Counted from the first letter of the stretch, positions 16,171 to 26,390 are shown. The stretch: DNA of 42,072 nt from Moorena sp. SIO3I8 (GCF_010692325.1 NZ_JAAHHW010000051.1:1-42072), one strand, 5' to 3'. The notes: generated by a model not told the origin, from the sequence alone. Made by a program: numbers and translations.

Positions 16171-17811
16171 TTACATAACGTCTTTCTGAAGTTCTTGTTT
16201 AACCAGTTGAGCTAAGGTTTGGGCAGCTCCTGGTTTTCCCCGAACACTCTTGAGATGCGATCGCATTTCGGACAACTTCTCTGGATGCTCTAGATAGTCT
16301 AGGGCAAGTTGGGCAACCTCAAGCGGCTCAAGCTTCCCTACCAATTCTGGCACAATTTCTCTTTTTGCCCAAATATTCGGCCATGCAAACAGACGCTTTT
16401 GCCCTAGCACCAACCAATTAATCACTTTGGCTAGGCTAGAGCCTACTCCTGGTAACTTGACCAATAGACCGGGTAAGCCATCCCAAGCCCGCATCGCATC
16501 TAACTGTTGCGTCGGCAACAGCACAATCATGGGTACGGCCAGAGACCCCAATTCAGCGGTATTCGCTCCCACTGTGGTTAAGCAAAGACAACATTGGGAT
16601 AACAACTCATAGGCAGGAAAGGAATCCCAGAGTTCTACACACAAGCCACTGGGGGTTTTAAGGAATAGTTGAAGGTTAGCTGGTTGAAGGTTAGCTGGTT
16701 GAAGGTTAGCTGGTTGAAGGTTAGCTGGTTGAAGGTTAGCTGGTTGAAGGTTAGCTGGTTGAAGGTTAGCTGGTTGAAGGTTAGCTGGTTGAAGGTTAGG
16801 AGGTTGTTCGCCTTTGGCGTTCCGGTAGGGTAGGTTATCGGAGTTTGAACCTGTAACTTGTAACCCGTTAACCTGTAACCCGTTAACTTGTAACCCGTTA
16901 ACCTGTAACCCGTTAACTTGTAACCCCTTAACCTGTAACCCTGGATTAATCACCGAGTCGTTATCAACTTTATATATAAGTTGTGCCTCTGACCATCCTG
17001 TCTTGTTAATAATGGGATTGTGATCACGATTGGCAAATTTGGCTAATGTTTTGAGATCTATGGTAGGAGCAACGGGAATCACAAAGCGAGTTTGGGGTCT
17101 AGCCCTATGAATGTGTTCAGCGATCGCTAAAGACAAAGGCACTCCCTGAGCTAGTTTGGCTGGTTTTGACCCCGGTAATAGTGCGATCACTTCAGTGGAA
17201 TGTTCAAGGGTATCTTCCGTTAAACTTGCAATCTGAGAACCTGTAACCTTCAACCCCTGAGTAACCTGTAACTCCTGATTAACCTGAGAACCTGCAACCT
17301 GTAACCCCTTATTAACCTGTAACCCTCTAATCTCTGCCATTAAATCCCCCACTATGGTGAATTTGTGGGCATAGTTCTTAGGCACTTGAGCGATAATATC
17401 GGGTTTCATCACGCCAAAGTGGTCAATCCAGCGGTACCAACGAGCATCCCACTCGGCATAGACAACACTGCGATACCCTAAGCGCTTACTAATCACTACT
17501 GGGAAAAATTGGTCTCCCCCTAGGAATAGAACAACCCCTTTTGGATGCCAGTCCCAGTTTTCCGCTGTCTTGCCCCACAACAAGAATGGCAAAAAATCCT
17601 CTGCTGCCTGAACCCGGTCTACTTCTGGGTAGGATTTTGCGATCGCATCTTCTTTGCCCGTGGCATGAGGGCAAGGAGATAGCACTACCGATATCCGGAG
17701 TAATGAACGGTCATTCCCTAGAGTTTGCCGCAATGCCTTCACCACTGGTCGCACCCAGGTGGTCAACTCTCCTGGGCCATTGGACATAACTAAAATATCT
17801 GCTGCTGGCAC
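16171..17811 (-). CDS. LpxB-related (lipid-A-disaccharide synthase-like) protein with repeat insertions
   Basis: A 546-residue member of the cyanobacterial family related to lipid-A-disaccharide synthase. The N-terminal [17 protein letters not shown] (7-23), [20 protein letters not shown] (92-111), [11 protein letters not shown] (150-160), [11 protein letters not shown] (210-220) and the C-terminal [20 protein letters not shown] (412-431) are the conserved core of a GT-B-like fold. Usual length, as I recall it, is about 400 residues. The excess is explained by three low-complexity inserts: an LQV-rich stretch (about 163-192), six (N/K/P)GLQV pentamers (290-319) and eight perfect PANLQ pentamers (342-381). 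These are 15-bp DNA repeats of the intergenic type, all kept in frame. They fall between conserved blocks, so the enzyme may still fold. Substrate unknown; divergent from chlH. Confidence 0.82.
   Translation of the reverse strand: MPAADILVMSNGPGELTTWVRPVVKALRQTLGNDRSLLRISVVLSPCPHATGKEDAIAKSYPEVDRVQAAEDFLPFLLWGKTAENWDWHPKGVVLFLGGDQFFPVVISKRLGYRSVVYAEWDARWYRWIDHFGVMKPDIIAQVPKNYAHKFTIVGDLMAEIRGLQVNKGLQVAGSQVNQELQVTQGLKVTGSQIASLTEDTLEHSTEVIALLPGSKPAKLAQGVPLSLAIAEHIHRARPQTRFVIPVAPTIDLKTLAKFANRDHNPIINKTGWSEAQLIYKVDNDSVINPGLQVKGLQVNGLQVNGLQVNGLQVNGLQVTGSNSDNLPYRNAKGEQPPNLQPANLQPANLQPANLQPANLQPANLQPANLQPANLQPANLQLFLKTPSGLCVELWDSFPAYELLSQCCLCLTTVGANTAELGSLAVPMIVLLPTQQLDAMRAWDGLPGLLVKLPGVGSSLAKVINWLVLGQKRLFAWPNIWAKREIVPELVGKLEPLEVAQLALDYLEHPEKLSEMRSHLKSVRGKPGAAQTLAQLVKQELQKDVM
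16669..16944 (-). repeat. Two in-frame 15-bp tandem arrays inside the LpxB-related gene
   Basis: Positions 16669-16788 hold eight exact copies of TTGAAGGTTAGCTGG (encoding PANLQ). Positions 16855-16944 hold six copies of a unit such as TAACCTGTAACCCGT (encoding NGLQV). A related, more degenerate block lies at 17236-17325. All units are multiples of three, so the frame is kept. Confidence 0.92.
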
Positions 17812-17848
17812 TCTTCCCCACTCCTGATTATGACTATCTGGCTTGCTA

Positions 17849-18058
17849 TCAGCTATCAGCTATCAGCTATCAGCTATCAGCTATCAGCTATCAGTTATCA
17901 GCTATCAGCTATCAGTTATCAGCTATCAGCTTATGCGCTACGCGCACGCTACGGGAACAGGTTTCAGTCAAATGCTGAGTGCTGAGTGCTGAGTGCTGAG
18001 TGCTGACCACTGACCACTGACCGCTGCTGACTGCTGACTGCTTACCACTGACCGCTGA
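17849..18058. repeat. Heptamer arrays upstream of chlH
   Basis: (CTATCAG)n fills 17849-17932, a GCGCTACGCGCACGCTACG palindromic repeat lies near 17936, (TGCTGAG)n follows at 17971-18005, and ACTGACC/GCTGACT units run to 18058. No gene. Confidence 0.88.
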
Positions 18059-18485
18059 CTACAAAATATTAAGTAATGATTAAGTAAGAAGCATAAGTAA
18101 TAGTTGTATAAATCGATAAAATATCCTTATATATACAGCTAAGGTTACCTTTGTCAATGATTTTTATTGTTTAGTTTTTTTAAGCTAAGCTGATTTAGTA
18201 CTTCAGTAATTGTTAAGTAATTTTACAAAAATCAGTAATTTTTATATCGAATTGTATCAGATAACGGCTGAAACTCCCTGAAAGTATACGTTTTTTGATA
18301 GAAACTCTTTAGTTGGCAAAACAAAACCATCCCAACCAAGAGTGAGTGGTCACTGGTAGAGACGTTAGATAGCACATCTGTCAATAAAATCTAAATACGA
18401 TCAAAACTATCAAAGGTGATCAGCCACTTACCGCCACTCAAGGTAAGGCACAGATAACGAATAATCAGGAAGGAGACCTAGCCGC
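18059..18485 (+). promoter_or_regulatory. Leader / promoter region of chlH
   Basis: This AT-rich stretch of about 425 bases shows no open frame and no array. It presumably holds the chlH promoter and a long 5' untranslated region. A strong purine-rich ribosome-binding sequence (AGGAAGGAG) ends about 11 bases before the ATG at 18486. I could not pick out a convincing -35/-10 pair. Confidence 0.4.
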
Positions 18486-21400
18486 ATGTTCACTCACGTC
18501 AAGTCCACCATTAGACACATCACCCCGGAAGCCTTGAATGGGCGTCATTTGCTGAAGGTGGTCTATGTCGTGCTAGAACCGCAGTACCAAAGTGCATTAT
18601 CAGCTGCTGTTCGGTCAATCAATCAAAATCAACCAGATATCGCTATTGAAATCAGCGGCTACCTCATTGAGGAACTCCGTGACCCAGAAAACTATGAAGA
18701 CTTTAAACGGGATATAGCAGAAGCGAATATCTTTATCGCGTCACTAATTTTCATAGAAGACTTGGCCGAGAAGGTAGTCACCGCTGTACAACCCCATCGC
18801 GATCGCTTGGATGCCGCAGTCGTATTTCCATCAATGCCGAAAGTGATGCGCCTGAATAAATTAGGTAGCTTCTCCATGGCCAATTTGGGTCAATCCAAGA
18901 GTGCGATCGCACAATTCATGCGTAAGCGCAAGAAAAAATCTGGGTCTTCCTTCCAAGACAGTATGCTCAAGCTGTTGCAGACCTTACCGAAAGTCCTGAA
19001 GTATATGCCCATGGACAAAGCTCAGGATGCTCGCAACTTCATGCTGAGTTTCCAGTATTGGCTAGGGGGGTCTTCTGATAACCTGGAAAACTTCTTGCTG
19101 ATGCTAGCAGATAAGTATGTCTTTAAGCGCGAGAAGAAAAACAGCGAAACCTCTGTCCAATTCAAAGACCCAGTGGTTTACCCAGATATGGGGGTTTGGC
19201 ATCCTCTAGCACCGGAAATGTTTGAAGATGTCAAGGAATACCTGAATTGGTATAGTAGCCGTCAGGATATCTCAACAGACATAAAAGACCCCCTCGCTCC
19301 CTGTATTGGTTTAGTCCTGCAACGCACTCACCTAGTTACAGGGGATGATGCCCATTATGTAGCCATGGTGCAGGAACTCGAAGCCATGGGAGCAAGGGTG
19401 ATTCCCATCTTTGCGGGTGGTTTGGATTTCTCTAAACCAGTAGATACCTATTTTTCTGAGGAACATGGCAAAACCGTAGTCCCCTTAGTGGATGCTGTGG
19501 TATCTCTAACCGGCTTTGCTCTAGTAGGAGGTCCAGCACGGCAAGACCATCCCAAAGCAATTGAATCCTTAAAACGCCTCAATCGCCCGTATATGGTTAC
19601 ACTTCCCTTAGTCTTCCAAACTACGGAAGAGTGGGAAGATAGTGAATTGGGACTGCACCCGATTCAAGTAGCATTGCAAATTGCCATTCCAGAGCTGGAT
19701 GGTGCCATTGAACCAATTATCCTATCCGGACGGGATGGCGCAACTGGAAAATCCATTGCGTTACAGGACCGGATTGAATCAGTAGCCCGACGGGTGATGA
19801 AATGGGCGAATTTGCGCCGTAAGCCCAAGCTTGAGAAGAAAATTGCGATCACAGTCTTTAGCTTTCCCCCAGATAAAGGCAATGTTGGGTCAGCGGCCTA
19901 TCTTGATGTATTTGGTTCCATCTATAAAGTGATGGAAGCCCTAAACAACAATGGTTATGATGTCCAAGACTTGCCGGAATCTGCTGAGGCACTGATGCAA
20001 GAGGTGATCCATGATGCCCAAGCTCAGTACGCTAGTCCAGAATTGAATATTGCTCACCGGATGTCGGTGATGGAGTATGAACGGTTTACTCCCTACTCCA
20101 CTCGCTTAGAGGAAAACTGGGGACCACCACCAGGAAATCTTAATAGTGATGGACAAAACTTGTTAATCTACGGCAAGCACTTCGGGAAGGTATTCATTGG
20201 AGTACAACCTACCTTTGGGTATGAAGGAGACCCAATGCTACTGTTGTTCTCCCGTTCCGCAAGTCCTCACCATGGCTTTGCTGCCTATTACACCTATTTA
20301 GAACAAATCTGGCAAGCGGATGCTGTGCTGCACTTTGGAACTCATGGGTCTCTAGAATTTATGCCAGGGAAACAGATGGGGATGTCTGGAGACTGTTATC
20401 CAGATAATTTAATTGGTTCTATTCCTAATCTGTACTACTATGCTGCCAATAATCCCAGTGAAGCAACCATTGCCAAGCGCCGCAGCTACGCTGAAACCAT
20501 ATCCTATCTCACCCCACCCGCAGAAAATGCTGGATTATATAAGGGGTTAAAGGAACTCAGTGAGTTAATTGGGTCTTATCAAACTCTCAAAGATACTGGG
20601 CGCGGTGTTCCCATTGTTAACACCATTATGGATAAGTGCCGCTTGGTGAATCTTGATCAAGATATTGCCTTGCCCGAGCAAGATGCTAAGGAGCTGAGTG
20701 CCGAAGAACGGGATACCTTGGTCGGTCAGGTGTACCGCCGTTTGATGGAAATTGAATCAAGGTTGTTACCCTGTGGGTTGCATGTGATTGGTAAGCCACC
20801 AACCGCAGAAGAAGCGATCGCAACCCTAGTCAATATTGCCAACCTAGACCGTAGCGAAGACGAAATCATCGGTTTACCCCGGATTATTGCTAACAGTATT
20901 GAGCGAGAGATTGATGAAATTTACAGCAACAATGACCAAGGCATCTTAGCTGATGTGGAATTGTTGCAAGATATCACCCAAGCTACCCGTGCTGCTGTGA
21001 GTGCTATGGTTCAAGCTCAAATCGACAGCGATGGACGAGTCTCTAAAGTCTCTAAACTCAACTTCCTCAACCTTGGTAAAAAAGAACCCTGGGTAGAAGC
21101 CTTGCACAATCTAGGGTACACCAACGTAGATTCTGAAGCGATCAAGCCTCTGTTTGACTATCTGGAATTCTGTTTAGAGCAGATAGTAGCAGATAACGAA
21201 TTAGGAGCAATGCTCCAAGCTTTAGATGGGGAATATGTGCTGCCCGGTCCTGGTGGTGACCCGATCCGAAATCCCGATGTGCTACCGACCGGTAAGAATA
21301 TTCACGCCCTCGACCCCCAATCCATTCCGACCCTAGCAGCGGTGAAATCTGCCAAAATTGTAGTAGACCGACTGTTGGCACGGCAAAAGCGAGATAATGA

Positions 21401-22478
21401 TGGGGCTTGGCCAGAAACCATTGCGTGTGTGCTATGGGGTACGGATAATATTAAAACCTACGGGGAATCCCTAGCCCAAATTCTGTGGATGGTCGGGGTT
21501 AAGCCAGTGCCCGATGCCTTGGGACGGGTGAATAAATTAGAACTAATTCCCTTAGAAGAGTTAGGTCGTCCTCGGATTGATGTGGTAGTAAACTGTTCCG
21601 GTGTCTTCCGGGATTTGTTCATCAATCAGATGAATTTACTAGACCAAGGGGTGAAAATGGCCGCAGAAGCCGATGAACCCCTGGAAATGAATTTTGTGCG
21701 GAAACACAGTTTGCAACAAGCTCAAGAGATGGGGATTAATCTACGGCAAGCTGCCACTCGGGTATTCTCCAATGCGTCTGGTTCCTATGCGTCCAATGTT
21801 AATTTAGCTGTCGAAAACAGCACCTGGGAAGAAGAAGCCGAGTTACAGAATATGTATCTCAGTCGCAAGTCCTTTGCCTTCTCTTCCGATAGCCCAGGCA
21901 CCATGGAACAGAGTCAGAAGATTTTTGAGTCCGCCTTGAAAACTGCTGATGTTACCTTCCAGAATCTTGATTCATCGGAAATTAGCCTAACTGATGTTTC
22001 TCATTACTTTGACTCTGACCCCACTAAAGTAGTAGCTAACTTGCGCAACGATGGTAAGAAACCAACCGCTTACATTGCTGATACTACTACTGCTAATGCT
22101 CAGGTTCGCACCCTATCAGAAACCGTCCGTTTAGATGCCCGGACTAAGTTACTTAATCCCAAGTGGTACGAAGGGATGTTGAATCATGGCTATGAAGGGG
22201 TCCGGGAACTTTCCAAACGCTTAGTGAATACTATGGGTTGGAGTGCAACCGCTGATGCAGTGGATAACTGGGTTTATGAAGATGTGAATACTACCTTTAT
22301 CCAGGATGAAGAAATGCGTCAGCGGTTAATGAATTTGAATCCCAATTCCTTCCGTAAAGTAGTCTCTACCTTATTAGAAGTTAATGGCCGTGGCTATTGG
22401 GAAACTAGTGAAAGTAATTTACAGCTGTTGCGCGAATTGTATCAGGAGGTTGAAGATAGGATTGAAGGAATAGAATAG
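18486..22478 (+). CDS. chlH: Magnesium chelatase subunit H
   Basis: A 1330-residue porphyrin-binding subunit of Mg-chelatase. With ChlI and ChlD it inserts Mg2+ into protoporphyrin IX, the committing step of chlorophyll synthesis, in the cytoplasm or at the membrane surface. The sequence begins [20 protein letters not shown], typical of cyanobacterial ChlH, and runs the full usual length. The CobN/Mg-chelatase core is clear, for example [20 protein letters not shown] from about residue 616 and [20 protein letters not shown] further on. The start at 18486 has a good Shine-Dalgarno sequence. Codon and base composition look normal for the genome, in contrast to the repeat-laden flanks. chlI and chlD are not in the window. 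A MITE-like element begins 10 bases after the stop codon. Confidence 0.98.
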   Translation: MFTHVKSTIRHITPEALNGRHLLKVVYVVLEPQYQSALSAAVRSINQNQPDIAIEISGYLIEELRDPENYEDFKRDIAEANIFIASLIFIEDLAEKVVTAVQPHRDRLDAAVVFPSMPKVMRLNKLGSFSMANLGQSKSAIAQFMRKRKKKSGSSFQDSMLKLLQTLPKVLKYMPMDKAQDARNFMLSFQYWLGGSSDNLENFLLMLADKYVFKREKKNSETSVQFKDPVVYPDMGVWHPLAPEMFEDVKEYLNWYSSRQDISTDIKDPLAPCIGLVLQRTHLVTGDDAHYVAMVQELEAMGARVIPIFAGGLDFSKPVDTYFSEEHGKTVVPLVDAVVSLTGFALVGGPARQDHPKAIESLKRLNRPYMVTLPLVFQTTEEWEDSELGLHPIQVALQIAIPELDGAIEPIILSGRDGATGKSIALQDRIESVARRVMKWANLRRKPKLEKKIAITVFSFPPDKGNVGSAAYLDVFGSIYKVMEALNNNGYDVQDLPESAEALMQEVIHDAQAQYASPELNIAHRMSVMEYERFTPYSTRLEENWGPPPGNLNSDGQNLLIYGKHFGKVFIGVQPTFGYEGDPMLLLFSRSASPHHGFAAYYTYLEQIWQADAVLHFGTHGSLEFMPGKQMGMSGDCYPDNLIGSIPNLYYYAANNPSEATIAKRRSYAETISYLTPPAENAGLYKGLKELSELIGSYQTLKDTGRGVPIVNTIMDKCRLVNLDQDIALPEQDAKELSAEERDTLVGQVYRRLMEIESRLLPCGLHVIGKPPTAEEAIATLVNIANLDRSEDEIIGLPRIIANSIEREIDEIYSNNDQGILADVELLQDITQATRAAVSAMVQAQIDSDGRVSKVSKLNFLNLGKKEPWVEALHNLGYTNVDSEAIKPLFDYLEFCLEQIVADNELGAMLQALDGEYVLPGPGGDPIRNPDVLPTGKNIHALDPQSIPTLAAVKSAKIVVDRLLARQKRDNDGAWPETIACVLWGTDNIKTYGESLAQILWMVGVKPVPDALGRVNKLELIPLEELGRPRIDVVVNCSGVFRDLFINQMNLLDQGVKMAAEADEPLEMNFVRKHSLQQAQEMGINLRQAATRVFSNASGSYASNVNLAVENSTWEEEAELQNMYLSRKSFAFSSDSPGTMEQSQKIFESALKTADVTFQNLDSSEISLTDVSHYFDSDPTKVVANLRNDGKKPTAYIADTTTANAQVRTLSETVRLDARTKLLNPKWYEGMLNHGYEGVRELSKRLVNTMGWSATADAVDNWVYEDVNTTFIQDEEMRQRLMNLNPNSFRKVVSTLLEVNGRGYWETSESNLQLLRELYQEVEDRIEGIE

Positions 22479-22487
22479 GAGTATTTG

Positions 22488-22658
22488 CTATAGCGGTTTT
22501 CAATTCAGTGAGGTGCAAAATTTAGGGAATAGGGAATAGGGAACAGGGAATAGTGAATCATATTCCCCCCTTATTAAAGTCCCCCCCTTATTAAGGGGGG
22601 TTAGGGGGGATCCCTACTCAAGGCAAACTGTACCTAATAATTATGGAGAAAGCTATAG
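22488..22658. mobile_element. MITE-like element, family A copy 2
   Basis: A 171-bp element with ends CTATAGCGGTTTTCAATTCA and, on the other strand, CTATAGCTTTCTCCATAATT, each followed by AGGTRCA within about 10 bases. It begins 10 bases after the chlH stop. The interior has GGGAATA/GGGAACA repeats and a CCCCCCTTATTAAGGGGGG palindrome. Confidence 0.65.
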
Positions 22659-22666
22659 TCACAATC

Positions 22667-22910
22667 TAGCAATTCTATATCCCATAAGGTACCTATTATC
22701 CCCCTTTGGTCCCCCTTAATCCCCTCAAATTGATCCCCCTAAATCCCCCTTAATAAGGGGGACTTTGAGGTGGAAAAGCGTACCTCATAACTGCGAGAAA
22801 CGCTATCTAGCAATTCTATATCCCATAAGGTACCTATTATCCCCCGTTTCCCTTAATAAGGGGGACTTTGAGGTGGAAAAGCGTACCTCATAACTGCGAG
22901 AAAAGAGTAG
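22667..22910. mobile_element. Two tandem MITE-like elements, family B copies 2 and 3
   Basis: Two copies of the same element sit head to tail (22667-22805 and 22808-22910). Each opens TAGCAATTCTATATCCCATA, then AGGTACC. Each closes GCGTACCTCATAACTGCGAG, then AAA. The second is shorter inside. A third copy lies at 14275-14381. Confidence 0.7.
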
Positions 22911-22914
22911 CTTT

Positions 22915-22947
22915 TTAGAGACGTTCAATAGAGCGTCTCTAATTTTT
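22915..22947 (+). terminator. Intrinsic terminator, plus strand
   Basis: TTAGAGACG and CGTCTCTAA form a perfect 9-bp stem around a 10-base loop, followed by TTTTT. It lies about 440 bases after chlH, beyond the MITE-like elements, and may be the original chlH terminator pushed away by insertions. Confidence 0.65.
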
Positions 22948-23094
22948 AGGGCTTACGAATTTGCCCCCTAAATCCCCCAATTCTGGGGGACTTTAACTCA
23001 ACTTAGCGGTGGGCGAAATTTGCTGTAAAAAAAATTTCTAAAAACCCTTAACCAAAACATTAATGGTTATGATTATCATATAGCAAAAAGCAAA

Positions 23095-23100
23095 AGGTGA
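23095..23100 (+). promoter_or_regulatory. Ribosome-binding site that decides the start of the next gene
   Basis: AGGTGA lies 5 bases before ATG 23106. The frame could also open at GTG 23097, but that codon overlaps this site, so the ATG is preferred. Confidence 0.65.
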
Positions 23101-23105
23101 CCATT

Positions 23106-23360
23106 ATGGATTCCGAATTTCGCCCAAACCCAGAGACTAATCCCGAGGATATAACTCCTAGTAATAATCCTCAAGAATCCTTTCCAAAAAAATACCCGGT
23201 TCAGCATATTTTGAAGGGGTCTCGCAAGGCCATAATCAACACCATGCATACTCTCCATGTAGTGGGTTATGCGGAAATTGTCGAGTGGACTCCTCTGCAG
23301 CCGACGGGACTTCCTGGAGAATTTATTACGATGATGACGAAATACTTAACTCTGGGTTAA
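23106..23360 (+). CDS. Small conserved protein, family with the one at 14864-15097
   Basis: An 84-residue protein with a disordered-looking, Asn/Pro-rich first third and a conserved C-terminal part: YPVQHILKGSRKAIINTMHT, then EIVEWTPLQPTGLPGEFITM. It shares the HILxGS, EW(S/T) and PTGxPGE positions with the 77-residue protein at 14864-15097. No enzyme motif is visible, and I do not know its function. The start ATG has a good ribosome-binding site at 23095-23100. It lies upstream of, and on the same strand as, the 306-residue protein/caspase cassette, with about 680 bases of arrays and a Uma2 remnant between. It may be an accessory of that cassette or simply a mobile small gene. Confidence 0.72.
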   Translation: MDSEFRPNPETNPEDITPSNNPQESFPKKYPVQHILKGSRKAIINTMHTLHVVGYAEIVEWTPLQPTGLPGEFITMMTKYLTLG

Positions 23361-23502
23361 GCTATTAACTTGCTGGGGGGCAAAGCCCCCTGGCAAAACC
23401 ATCGGGTTTGCTCCCATGGGAGCATGTCTGGAATGGTGTGAAATCTGAATTCATAAGGTTTACCTAGCCGTAGATAGTATTTCTGCGGCTATTTTTTTTG
23501 TT

Positions 23503-23604
23503 AGGGAGTAGGGAGTAGGGAGTAGGGAGTAGGGAGTAGGGAGTAGGGAGTAGGGAGTAGGGAGTAGGGAGTAGGGAGTAGGGAGTAGGGAGTAGGGAGT
23601 AGTA
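23503..23604. repeat. Heptamer array (GGGAGTA)n
   Basis: About 14 uninterrupted copies of a 7-bp unit, directly downstream of the small gene at 23106. No gene. Confidence 0.92.
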
Positions 23605-23716
23605 GGAAGGAGGCATTTTATATTTGTAAAAATGAAGGAAATTTTTACAATTGTGGGGCGGGTGTACGGGTAGTGTGGGGATTTTTGTGGCAATTTTTCC
23701 CTAATTGTGAAAGTGA

Positions 23717-23833
23717 GATGCACCCTGGATACCCTTAGAACACTGGAATAATTTAACTCCTGAACAACAATAAAAATTTCTGCCCCTTTGTCCTAATTTT
23801 GTGATTGAGTTACGTTCTCCCAGTGATATCATG
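23717..23833 (+). pseudogene. Remnant of a Uma2/DUF820 gene
   Basis: The stretch translates as DAPWIPLEHWNNLTPEQQ, stop, KFLPLCPNFVIELRSPSD. It aligns with residues of the intact Uma2 proteins at 27380 and 30278 (for example DASWIPLQSWNSLTPQQQ, then EKFLPLCPDFVIELRSPSD). One in-frame TAA replaces a Glu codon, and similarity ends after IVELRSPSD-type sequence. Only about 39 codons survive, so it is a dead fragment of a related copy. Confidence 0.8.
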
Positions 23834-24044
23834 TTGAGATAAACAGTTATCAAAAAACATAGCTTCCTTCTGGTAGGTTATCTTCCTCTTCATCCCCTGC
23901 TCCCTGCTCCCTGCTCCTTGCTCCCTGCTCCTTGTTCCCTGTTACCTTTGCTAAATAATTCTTTACCTAATTATTAACCCTTTGTTACAACCAGATATTA
24001 TTAAATTGCTATAATATCAAAAATATTATAATTACGATAAAAAG
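23834..24044. other. Leader of the 306-residue protein gene
   Basis: It contains a short (CTGCTCC)n array at about 23895-23945, then an AT-rich stretch that could hold a promoter. No open frame is credible. Confidence 0.4.
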
Positions 24045-24965
24045 GTGCCAAGCGATAAACCGTTGACTTCCTTAACGGATTTAAAGGTTATTGGGGAATA
24101 CGATGATCCAGAGCTAATTGTATCTAAACTGGAGCAGATGAAGGACCCTGAATTTTTGGAGCAACCAGATGTTAGGGAAAAAGGGGTTGAAGATATCTTG
24201 AATATCTTCAACTCAGTTCAAAACCCGCCTTGGTCTCACGCCACCCATCAATTTGGCTATATTGCTCCACCTCCGCCTGGTTCTACAGAAGTCCAAGTCA
24301 TTCAACATCCGAGTGCCATAAAGGCGGATCCAACGTTAAAAAATAGTAGGCTAAATATTCGCCTTGATCGCCTGCGAATTCATAAGTATCCAGGGGGCGG
24401 TCTTCACAATGTTTTGGTTTCATTTGCTGCTCGCAATCAAGTGGCGGATGCTCAGGAGTTCGTTAGTTTTAGCCAAACTTATCGAGTGCCAGAAGGACAA
24501 TCAGCAGGAATCGCAGGCTATCCAGTTTTTATTGGTTTGAATGTCGGTTCTCAGGGGATTGCCTTTGAATGCTCTACAGTCAATGTCAAAAATGAAGCGG
24601 ATCAAGCGGTGTTATCTGCCTTAGAGTCTTCACCCTTTCAAACCGGTTTGGAACTATTAACTACTGCTCAACCTGCGATCGCACCCTTCACAACTCTCAC
24701 CTTAGGATTAGTCAAAGCCCTCGCTAAACGTAATGAAAATGTACCGGTGCAGAAGTTTTATTTAGGGTTAGACTTTGAAGATGCGGCCATGGGAATTCGT
24801 CTGGCGGAAGGTAATTATATTGCTGTTCAAGTTCCCGATGAGACCACTATTGACTGGAACAAGTGGATTTATAAACCACAATTAGGCCAGATCCTTCACA
24901 AAGCTGATGGCTCATCCCTGGAATACAACTACCTGGTGTTTCGGGTTAGTCGTTATGTGGATTAA
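24045..24965 (+). CDS. Unknown 306-residue protein upstream of caspase gene
   Basis: I do not recognise this protein. It starts with GTG at 24045; there is no in-frame ATG upstream and the next is 40 codons in. The first ~90 residues look helical and acidic (ELIVSKLEQMKDPEFLEQPD), ending in a proline-rich hinge (IAPPPPGSTEV). The middle (about 95-190) reads like a beta-sandwich, with NIRLDRLRIHKYPGGGLHNV and QTYRVPEGQSAGIAGYPVFI. A helical segment with ALESSPFQTGLELLTTAQPA follows, then a beta-rich end (KADGSSLEYNYLVFRVSRYV). There is no signal peptide or membrane helix. It lies 126 bases before the caspase-like gene on the same strand, with an STRR array between. It may be a partner or substrate of the protease. 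Confidence 0.7.
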   Translation: MPSDKPLTSLTDLKVIGEYDDPELIVSKLEQMKDPEFLEQPDVREKGVEDILNIFNSVQNPPWSHATHQFGYIAPPPPGSTEVQVIQHPSAIKADPTLKNSRLNIRLDRLRIHKYPGGGLHNVLVSFAARNQVADAQEFVSFSQTYRVPEGQSAGIAGYPVFIGLNVGSQGIAFECSTVNVKNEADQAVLSALESSPFQTGLELLTTAQPAIAPFTTLTLGLVKALAKRNENVPVQKFYLGLDFEDAAMGIRLAEGNYIAVQVPDETTIDWNKWIYKPQLGQILHKADGSSLEYNYLVFRVSRYVD

Positions 24966-25017
24966 GGAAAGTAAGCATTCAGCTATCAGTGGGTTACCCT
25001 ATCGCTAACCCAACCTA

Positions 25018-25064
25018 CTGCTCCCGACTCCCGACTCCCGACTCCCGACTCCCGACTCCCTGCT
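25018..25064. repeat. Heptamer array (CCGACTC)n before the caspase gene
   Basis: About six copies of a GACTCCC-type heptamer end roughly 25 bases before the caspase start codon. The same unit precedes the Uma2 gene at 27380. Confidence 0.88.
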
Positions 25065-25091
25065 CCCTTACATGAAAAAGGATTAAATAAG

Positions 25092-26222
25092 ATGCCCCAA
25101 CAATTTAATCATGGCTATGCTTTGCTGATTGGTGTAGGAGAATCTAGATATTCGCGCTTATCTCTACCTGTAACAGTTAACGATACTCAAGCCATTTATG
25201 CGGCGCTTATTGATCCGGAATTATGTGCTTATCCAGATAATAACGACCATATTCGAGTATTAAATAACAAAGAAGCAACACGAGACAATATTCTAGAGGG
25301 GTTGCAATGGTTACAGGAGTCAGCAAAAGCTGATCCAGAAGCTACAATCTTCGTCTACTACTCAGGCCATGGTTTGTTGAATAAAGAGGACAATCGTTAC
25401 TACTTATTACAACACGATATTAAACTTACTAAACTGGCTGCTTCCGCATTATCCGCTGAAGTTTTCACCGAAGCTCTGCGACAAATTCCAGCAGAACGTT
25501 TATTAGTGGTAATTGATAGTTGTCATGCAGCAGGAATGGCAACTTCCAAAGATCCAGAGGAAATCATCCGTGAAGTAGAAAAGGTAGATATAGAGCTGGC
25601 TGATGAATTCGAGGATTTCCAGCGGGTTTCTCCTTCCAAGGGATTCGTCGAGCAACTGAAACAAGGAAAAGGACGAGTTGTGTTCACTTCTTCCAGGGGT
25701 GAAGAAAAGTCTTGGATACATCCAGATGGACTGTATAGCATTTACACCAATCATTTTCTGGAAGCGTTACAGGGTGCTGCCAATAAACCAGGTGATACAG
25801 ACGTGAAAGTTTCTAACGTGATGAATCATCTTAGTAAAGTTGTTCCTGAAAGCGTTCGTAAGTTTTATCAAAAACAGCAAACCCCTAATTTTGATATGGC
25901 CACAGAAGATTTTGTAATTGCTAAACTTAAAGGTGGTAAAGGTTTTAAGGGATGGCAGGAGGAGGAATCTGAAGCTGAGGAGAAGATTAAAGAGCTTGCT
26001 TCTGTAGAGATTAAAGCAGCAGGTGATGGTGCAGTTGCCGCACAAAATTCTACAGTTATAGCTGGAGCGGATGTTATTGGCGAGGGTATTGTATTTGGCA
26101 ATCAAAACACTGTTGAGAACAAGACTATGAATCAAAATACTACTGATAATTATACAAAATATAACATCAAGATCAACAAAGGCGAAAATATTAAAATTGG
26201 TGACAAATCTGAGGATAATTAA
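25092..26222 (+). CDS. Caspase-like (peptidase C14) protein with C-terminal IxIGD motif
   Basis: A 376-residue metacaspase/C14 cysteine peptidase. GYALLIGVGESRY opens the p20 domain, FVYYSGHGLLNKED carries the catalytic His93, and LLVVIDSCHAAGM carries the catalytic Cys144. The p10-like part runs to about residue 275. A charged linker (EEESEAEEKIKELA) and a repetitive beta-strand-like tail (AAQNSTVIAGADVIGEGIVF) follow, and the chain ends KINKGENIKIGDKSEDN. The GxxIxIGD motif is like those of effector-associated adaptor regions in bacterial conflict proteins and recurs in the next gene. Both catalytic residues are present, so it is probably active, cleaving after basic residues as C14 enzymes of this type do. 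It is cytoplasmic by sequence. Confidence 0.9.
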   Translation: MPQQFNHGYALLIGVGESRYSRLSLPVTVNDTQAIYAALIDPELCAYPDNNDHIRVLNNKEATRDNILEGLQWLQESAKADPEATIFVYYSGHGLLNKEDNRYYLLQHDIKLTKLAASALSAEVFTEALRQIPAERLLVVIDSCHAAGMATSKDPEEIIREVEKVDIELADEFEDFQRVSPSKGFVEQLKQGKGRVVFTSSRGEEKSWIHPDGLYSIYTNHFLEALQGAANKPGDTDVKVSNVMNHLSKVVPESVRKFYQKQQTPNFDMATEDFVIAKLKGGKGFKGWQEEESEAEEKIKELASVEIKAAGDGAVAAQNSTVIAGADVIGEGIVFGNQNTVENKTMNQNTTDNYTKYNIKINKGENIKIGDKSEDN

Positions 26223-26235
26223 TTACAATGTCATA

Positions 26236-26390
26236 AGAGGTTGTCTGAGAAGTATCATTTGCTACATCCAAGCCCCCTAAATCCCCCAATTTTGGGGGAC
26301 TTTTACCAGCCAATTGGATTCTTGTTCCCCCCAGAATTGGGGGGCTAGGGGGGCAAAATTCAGTATCAAAAAACTTTTCAGATATCCTCT
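26236..26390. mobile_element. MITE-like element, family C
   Basis: A 155-bp element with 18-bp imperfect terminal inverted repeats, AGAGGTTGTCTGAGAAGT on the left and AGAGGATATCTGAAAAGT (other strand) on the right. It contains an internal CCCCCAATTTTGGGGG hairpin. It lies between the caspase gene and the IxIGD gene. I could not define a target-site duplication. Confidence 0.75.

Noticed and set aside
23460-23723. Minus-strand frame with TPYSLLP repeats
   Set aside because: It is a translation of the GGGAGTA heptamer array.
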